Shown here piece after piece: positions 6,200 through 9,706 of a DNA stretch of 9,706 bases (positions within the stretch are counted from its first letter, which is position 1; the number at the start of each line of letters is the position of its first letter). Source of the stretch: Desulfovibrio sp. (GTDB lineage: Bacteria > Desulfobacterota > Desulfovibrionia > Desulfovibrionales > Desulfovibrionaceae); the NCBI GenBank assembly GCA_028708195.1, contig JAQVZK010000063.1, forward strand, positions 1 to 9,706, given 5' to 3'. Under the pieces are notes generated by a model, which saw nothing but the letters and a program-made list of their open reading frames with translations, ran no database searches and was not told where the DNA came from. The position numbers and the translations under genes are program-made.

Positions 6200-6360
6200 A
6201 AAATGCAGGGCGGCGAATCGACCGGGCCGCCCGCCGCAACGCGGCATGGATTCCGCCAGAAAGGCAACTTATGGCAGAATGTCACCCCTGAGGTGCGCAG
6301 CATTTCAAGGGCGTCATGATCAGAAAAAGCCCCGCAGGCCTAGGCCTGCGGGGCTTTTTT
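6200..6360 (+). ncRNA. Candidate small RNA or leaderless small-protein mRNA
   Basis: The interval between the promoter-like site and the terminator can fold into several hairpins: GGGCGGC with GCCGCCC, GCCGC with GCGGC, and CACC with GGTG, followed by the terminator stem. The same stretch contains an uninterrupted frame from ATG 6203 to TGA 6317-6319 (38 aa, beginning MQGGESTGPPAATRHG). The ATG sits at the predicted transcription start and has no Shine-Dalgarno, so it would be leaderless. The stop lies 4 nt before the terminator. I recognise neither the RNA nor the peptide. A plain 3' untranslated region of the upstream gene is a simpler alternative. Confidence 0.35.
6324..6359 (+). terminator. 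Perfect 36-bp palindromic terminator, bidirectional
   Basis: The sequence is an exact inverted repeat centred between 6341 and 6342. The GC-rich arms (AGCCCCGCAGGCCT and its complement) are flanked by A5 on the left and T6 on the right, so it should terminate transcription in both directions. It separates the plus-strand basic-protein region from the convergent minus-strand amidohydrolase-transporter unit. Confidence 0.92.
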
Positions 6361-6440
6361 GTATAAATGGAAACCCCACATGATCCAGGCGGCTCCCAGT
6401 ATTCTACTGAAACAAGATAAGAGTTTTAGGGGGTGGGGGT

Positions 6441-6507
6441 GTGGGGGAGGAGACCCTTTTGCAAAAGGGTCCTTCCCCCACAAAGCCTTTTCTCTTCAAA
6501 AAATCCC
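6441..6507 (-). repeat. Intergenic palindromic repeat, copy 2 (after the MFS gene)
   Basis: Read on the minus strand, a head GGGATTTTTTGAAGAGAAAAG leads into a 41-nt hairpin (6441-6481). Its 16-nt core CCCTTTTGCAAAAGGG is a perfect palindrome, and the outer arms are GTGGGGGA and TCCCCCAC. It begins about 35 nt after the MFS stop. Sequence, order and orientation relative to the upstream gene match the copy after larC. This copy has the better-paired hairpin. A G-rich run (6428-6440) adjoins its far end. Confidence 0.75.
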
Positions 6508-6540
6508 TTCCCCACAACACACTACAAAGCACTGCAACTT

Positions 6541-7794
6541 CTAAGCGGCACCGGGCTTGCTGCTTCTGTGGAAGAAGAAGGCGATAATGGCCGCCATGAT
6601 ATTTGAGCAGCACAAAAAGCCAAAGGCCACGTTGTAGTTCTGCATGCCGTCAGCGGCGGTTGTGATAAGCAGGCCCACAACGATGGGGGCAAGAAAGCCT
6701 GCCAGCTGCCCGGCAGTATTGACGATGCCCATTGCACGTCCCGCTATTTCCTTGGGCACTTCCATCATGGGCAGGCTGAAGACCGAGGCCACGCAGCAGA
6801 AGCAGAAATAGCCCGCGATGATATTGAAGATCATAAGGGTGGTCACGCTTTCAGCAGTGAACATGAGGTAGAGGAAAAGCGCCATGCACAGTTGGGTAAC
6901 GATGACATAGTGAAACCGGTATTTCTTCAGCACGCCGTCCATAAGGTAGCCGGAAACGATGGCACCGATAAAGCCTGCGAAGAAGGGCAGTGAGGCGGCT
7001 ATGCCCATCTGCCCCATGGCGAGACCACGGCTTTTGACAAGATAGGTGGGCAGCCAGGACATATAGCCCCAGGCAACGGTATTGCTGAAGAAAAGCAGAA
7101 GAAACGACTTCCAGACCACGGGCGTGGACAGCACCTGCATGAAGGTAAGGTCTTTTTGCGCCACGCCTGAGGTGGGTTCTTCTTCCAGTTCCTTGAGCTC
7201 TTCGGGGCTGACGCCAGGTTTTTCCTTGGGGTTGTCATAGAGCGTAAACCAGACCCAGATGCAGAGCAGAAAACCCGGGATGCTCAGATAATGAAACACG
7301 GCCCGCCAGCCCCAAAGGGACATGATGGCCACCACAAAAAGCGGTGCCAGGGCGGGTCCGAGAGAGTTTGTACTCATCATGATGGAGTTGGCGCGCCCGC
7401 GCTCCGAGGCAGGCGTCCAGACGGCCAGGGATTTCCATGTGGCGGCGGGTCCTATGCCTTCCCCGATGCCGAAGCAGATGCGGATAATGATGAGCCCGAT
7501 GAGGCTGCTGGCATACCCGGTAAACAGGGTAAAGAGAGACCACCATGCAATGGCGAAAATCAGAACCTTGCGCGCGCCAAAACGGTCGCTGAGGATGCCG
7601 CCGGGAATCTGAAAGATGGCGTAGCCAGCAAAAAACGCGCTCATGACCACACCCATTTCGCCAGCAGAAAGGTTAAAGTCGTCAGCTATATACGGTATGG
7701 CGGTGGACATGACCATGCGGTCAAGGTAGGAAACCAGCCAGACCATAAAAACCACAGCCAGTGATGTGTGTCTGTGCTTCCAGGTGAATCCCAT
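6541..7794 (-). CDS. MFS transporter, ACS (anion:cation symporter) family
   Basis: This is an inner-membrane carrier of 417 aa with about 12 predicted membrane segments and the usual central cytoplasmic loop (about 190-215, PKEKPGVSPEELKELEEEP). ACS-type signatures are SYLDRMVMSTAIPYI in the first segment (DR at about 25-26) and motif A, GGILSDRFGARKV (about 65-77). Family members import organic anions such as hexuronates, glucarate, phthalate or acyl compounds with protons or cations. The start at 7794 has GAAGGAGA about 6 nt upstream. The gene begins 68 nt after the amidohydrolase stop on the same strand with no terminator between, so the two are probably cotranscribed. The transporter likely imports the amidohydrolase substrate. 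Specificity cannot be deduced from sequence alone. Confidence 0.92.
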   Translation of the reverse strand: MGFTWKHRHTSLAVVFMVWLVSYLDRMVMSTAIPYIADDFNLSAGEMGVVMSAFFAGYAIFQIPGGILSDRFGARKVLIFAIAWWSLFTLFTGYASSLIGLIIIRICFGIGEGIGPAATWKSLAVWTPASERGRANSIMMSTNSLGPALAPLFVVAIMSLWGWRAVFHYLSIPGFLLCIWVWFTLYDNPKEKPGVSPEELKELEEEPTSGVAQKDLTFMQVLSTPVVWKSFLLLFFSNTVAWGYMSWLPTYLVKSRGLAMGQMGIAASLPFFAGFIGAIVSGYLMDGVLKKYRFHYVIVTQLCMALFLYLMFTAESVTTLMIFNIIAGYFCFCCVASVFSLPMMEVPKEIAGRAMGIVNTAGQLAGFLAPIVVGLLITTAADGMQNYNVAFGFLCCSNIMAAIIAFFFHRSSKPGAA

Positions 7795-7862
7795 AAGGCA
7801 TCTCCTTCAACATGTTATGCATCAGCCGGGCTGCGCACATGCACTGCCCGGCCATATGTTTG

Positions 7863-9050
7863 CTATCCGGCATCTTTGGCAAGCCAGTCCAGGGCGACCT
7901 GCGCGTACAGGGCCGCGCCGTAAACCAGGCTTTCGTTATCTACGTTGAACGCTGGGTTGTGCCAGGAGAATTTGATGCCTTTATCCGGGTTGCCGCTGCC
8001 AAACCAGACGAACACGCCGGGGGTTTGCGCCATGTACCATGCAAAGTCTTCGCCACCCATGCTGGGCACGCAGGGCAGAATATTTTCTTCGCCGTAAACT
8101 TCTTTCATGGGGCCGTGGCGCATCCATTCAGTAAGTTCCGGCGGATTGTTCACATTGGGAACCAGCTTGTTATAGTCAAAGTCGGCTCTGACGTTGTATG
8201 CGGCGGCTGTATTGTCGATGACGCGCCGCAGGCGGCCTTCAAGCTCGTGAAAAAGCTCAAGGTCAAAACAGCGCACAGTGCCCTGCATGGTGACGGTATC
8301 AGGAATGACGTTGGCCACCGTGCCGCCGTGGATGCTGCCTATGGTGACCACGACGGCCTCTGTTGGGCGCATTTCGCGGCTGACTACGGTTTGCAGCGAA
8401 GAAACGATGGCGGCTGCGGCCACAACGGGGTCATGCGCCAGGTGCGGCACTGCGCCGTGACCGCCCGTGCCATGCACGGTAATGGAAATAAAGGCCGAAC
8501 AGGCCATGATGGGCCCGGGGGAAATCAGACCTTTGCCCGCCGGGTATTCGCAGATATTGTGCTGGCCGAAAATAAAATCCACATGGGGATTTTCAAGCAC
8601 GCCCTTTTTGACCATAAGGGCCCCGCCGGCGAAGACTTCTTCGGCAGGCTGAAAAATGAATTTCACCGTACCGTTGAGGTCCTTTTTGCGGTCGGCCAAA
8701 AGGCGTGCTGCGCCGAGCAGGGCGGCCATATGGCTGTCATGCCCGCAGGCGTGCATGGTTCCCGGATTTTCCGAGGCAAAGGGGACGCCGCTTTTTTCAT
8801 CAATGGGCAGCGCGTCAATATCGGCCCGCAGGGCCACGCATTTGCCGGAGTGAGCCCCGTGCAGCAGGCCAACAACGCCTGTTTCACCGCCCCAATCCCC
8901 CATTTCGATGCCCATACCGGCCAGTTCTTTTTTCAGATAGTCGGTTGTCCAGAATTCCTTGAGGCTCAGCTCGGGGTGGCGGTGCAGGGTTTCACGCCAT
9001 GTCGCCAGTTGAGATTTGATGCCTTCAGCTTCTTCGCGCATATGGTACAT
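7863..9050 (-). CDS. M20D-family metal-dependent amidohydrolase (hippurate / N-acyl amino acid hydrolase type)
   Basis: This is a predicted cytosolic hydrolase of 395 aa, the standard length for M20D enzymes. The family splits amide bonds of N-acyl amino acids, hippurate, indole-acetyl amino acids or related conjugates, using a di-metal site. Metal-site residues are present: Cys102 and His104 in MHACGHDSH, Glu137-Glu138 in QPAEE (the first the likely general base), His164 in GQHNICEYPAG, and His364 in SWHNPAF. The lid/dimerisation domain spans about 185-300 and includes the GTGGHGAVPH motif. There is no signal peptide. The ATG at 9050 has AAGGAG about 6 nt upstream. It is the first gene of the pair with the MFS transporter. 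Annotation names such as HipO or AbgB would over-specify it. Confidence 0.93.
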   Translation of the reverse strand: MYHMREEAEGIKSQLATWRETLHRHPELSLKEFWTTDYLKKELAGMGIEMGDWGGETGVVGLLHGAHSGKCVALRADIDALPIDEKSGVPFASENPGTMHACGHDSHMAALLGAARLLADRKKDLNGTVKFIFQPAEEVFAGGALMVKKGVLENPHVDFIFGQHNICEYPAGKGLISPGPIMACSAFISITVHGTGGHGAVPHLAHDPVVAAAAIVSSLQTVVSREMRPTEAVVVTIGSIHGGTVANVIPDTVTMQGTVRCFDLELFHELEGRLRRVIDNTAAAYNVRADFDYNKLVPNVNNPPELTEWMRHGPMKEVYGEENILPCVPSMGGEDFAWYMAQTPGVFVWFGSGNPDKGIKFSWHNPAFNVDNESLVYGAALYAQVALDWLAKDAG

Positions 9051-9130
9051 GGTTTTCTCCTTTGCTGGGAGACAGCTCCGTCCACGGGCAGGGAGGGACT
9101 GCCAGCAGCGTAATATCCCATGTGAAGAGT

Positions 9131-9151
9131 AGTATATGGCCGACCATATAC
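9131..9151 (-). promoter_or_regulatory. Palindromic operator candidate overlapping a -10 site, upstream of the amidohydrolase-transporter unit
   Basis: GTATATGG (9132-9139) and CCATATAC (9144-9151) are perfect 8-bp arms with a 4-nt spacer, 82 bp upstream of the amidohydrolase start. On the minus strand the right end reads TATACT (9131-9136), a good -10 match. A repressor bound here would block the promoter. A -35 is unclear (TTAAAC lies at 19 bp). The symmetry resembles sites of dimeric repressors such as the GntR type, but no regulator gene is in the window. Confidence 0.5.
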
Positions 9152-9165
9152 CCCGGTTTAAGAGA

Positions 9166-9177
9166 TAGCAAATGCTA
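9166..9177. promoter_or_regulatory. Second inverted repeat upstream of the amidohydrolase gene
   Basis: TAGCA-AA-TGCTA (9166-9177) has perfect 5-bp arms. It lies 14 bp upstream, relative to transcription, of the larger palindrome. It could be another regulator site or chance. Confidence 0.3.
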
Positions 9178-9262
9178 ATATGGTGGTTTTGTTAGTAGAA
9201 ATAATAGCAGATGCAATATCTAGTTTGTGGAGGCGCAAATGAAACAGGGCATAATATATGAA

Positions 9263-9296
9263 AGAAATGCCGCTGGCGACAGCCAACGGCATTTCT
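9263..9296 (-). terminator. Terminator of purL
   Basis: AGAAATGCCG (9263-9272) and CGGCATTTCT (9287-9296) enclose an inner stem TGGC/GCCA with a GACA loop and one mismatch. It lies about 28 nt after the purL stop. On the minus strand the stem runs into a moderately U-rich stretch, so it is a plausible intrinsic terminator. Confidence 0.7.
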
Positions 9297-9324
9297 ATAC
9301 TGAACACTGCAATCGAGATTATAT

Positions 9325-9706
9325 TTACCAGTCCAGCGTCACCTTGAAGGCGCGTGCCAGGTCTTCCACATGCTCGTTGGCAATGACGCTGTCACCGGAT
9401 TTCATGACCAGGCGCGCATCGTCTGTAACCACACCCACGCGGGAGCAAAGCTGCCACTGGCCAAGGGCGTCAAAAATCATGGCCAGTTCGGGCTTCACGC
9501 TGACAAGCAGGCGGCTTGCGCTTTCACTGTAGAGCAGTTCTGTCTTGTTCATGCATTGCATGGCGGGCACTGCGTCCAGGTTCAGTTCTGCGCCCAGACG
9601 GCCACCTATGCACATTTCAGCCAGGGCCACGGCCAGGCCGCCGTCAGAGCAGTCATGGCAGGCCGAGATGGCCCGCTGGCCCATAAGGGCGGCAACCGCG
9701 CGGTAG
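9325..9706 (-). CDS. purL: Phosphoribosylformylglycinamidine synthase PurL, C-terminal part (cut by window edge)
   Basis: PurL converts FGAR, glutamine-derived ammonia and ATP to FGAM in de novo purine synthesis. Only the last 126 or so residues are in the window. The frame stays open through the right edge, so the start lies outside. The visible part carries the AIRS C-domain signature SACHDCSDGGLAVALAE near its beginning. Features typical of the PurL end follow, including LLYSESASRLLVSV and a closing LARAFKVTLDW. The HDCSDGG element forms part of the FGAR/ATP site in this superfamily. The preceding residues visible at the edge (YRAVAALMGQRAI) also fit PurL. Whether it is the long single-chain form or a small PurL cannot be told from this fragment. 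Confidence 0.88.
   Translation of the reverse strand, partial: YRAVAALMGQRAISACHDCSDGGLAVALAEMCIGGRLGAELNLDAVPAMQCMNKTELLYSESASRLLVSVKPELAMIFDALGQWQLCSRVGVVTDDARLVMKSGDSVIANEHVEDLARAFKVTLDW

Noticed and set aside
6047..6320. Cobalamin riboswitch, tmRNA, 6S RNA, SRP RNA or tRNA in the gene-free stretch
   Set aside because: I compared remembered conserved cores of these families by eye; none matched convincingly.
9085..9110. Sigma54-type promoter before the amidohydrolase gene (CTGGCAG...CTGCC on the minus strand)
   Set aside because: The GG to GC spacing is 12 instead of 10, and no activator gene is nearby.
7812..9113. 433-aa plus-strand open frame
   Set aside because: Antisense to the M20D amidohydrolase, which has all catalytic residues, a good ribosome site and correct length. 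No recognisable domain in the plus frame.
9239..9532. Plus-strand ORF with a strong GGAGG 5 nt before its ATG
   Set aside because: The Shine-Dalgarno is attractive, but the first codons cross the purL terminator hairpin and most of the frame is antisense to purL. The protein looks like a shadow. Ribosome profiling could reopen it.

Overview
The window looks like chromosome from a sulfate- or sulfite-reducing deltaproteobacterium of the Desulfovibrio type. The main evidence is a complete dsrC-type gene with both conserved C-terminal cysteines. Moderately high GC coding DNA with AT-rich intergenic hairpins and the general gene repertoire fit this, but no marker here fixes the species. I see no insertion sequence, prophage, CRISPR array, tRNA or rRNA.

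Layout, left to right. (1) 63-2498, minus: a class A penicillin-binding protein (PBP1A type). (2) 2717-3034, minus: dsrC as a single gene, separated from the PBP gene by a strong hairpin terminator at about 2666-2695. (3) 3287-3946, minus: a CBS-CBS-ACT protein of the AcuB type, divergent from (4) 4092-5243, plus: larC, the nickel-insertion protein for the lactate racemase (NPN) cofactor. No larA, larB or larE lies in the window. (5) 5552-6046, plus: an unrecognised exported protein with a very Lys/Ala-rich mature part and a 13-residue repeat. (6) 6047-6540: intergenic DNA with a promoter-like sequence, a possible 38-codon leaderless ORF or small RNA, a perfect 36-bp bidirectional terminator and a long palindromic repeat. 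(7) 9050 down to 6541, minus: a two-gene unit, an M20D amidohydrolase followed by an ACS-type MFS transporter, with palindromic operator candidates upstream. (8) 9325-9706, minus: the C-terminal end of purL, running off the right edge.

How the genes relate. Most are independent housekeeping or energy-metabolism genes. PBP1A builds peptidoglycan, DsrC carries sulfur from dissimilatory sulfite reductase, PurL acts in purine synthesis, and LarC matures a nickel pincer cofactor (lactate is a common electron donor in this group). The clear functional pair is amidohydrolase plus transporter, which suggests uptake and intracellular hydrolysis of an N-acyl amino acid or similar amide. The substrate cannot be read from the sequence.

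The least explained parts are the Lys/Ala-rich exported protein, the 6047-6540 intergenic region, and a repeated intergenic palindrome. One copy of the palindrome follows larC and one follows the MFS gene, in the same orientation relative to each gene, with a weaker partial copy near 5405-5442. I found no convincing multi-gene novel system.
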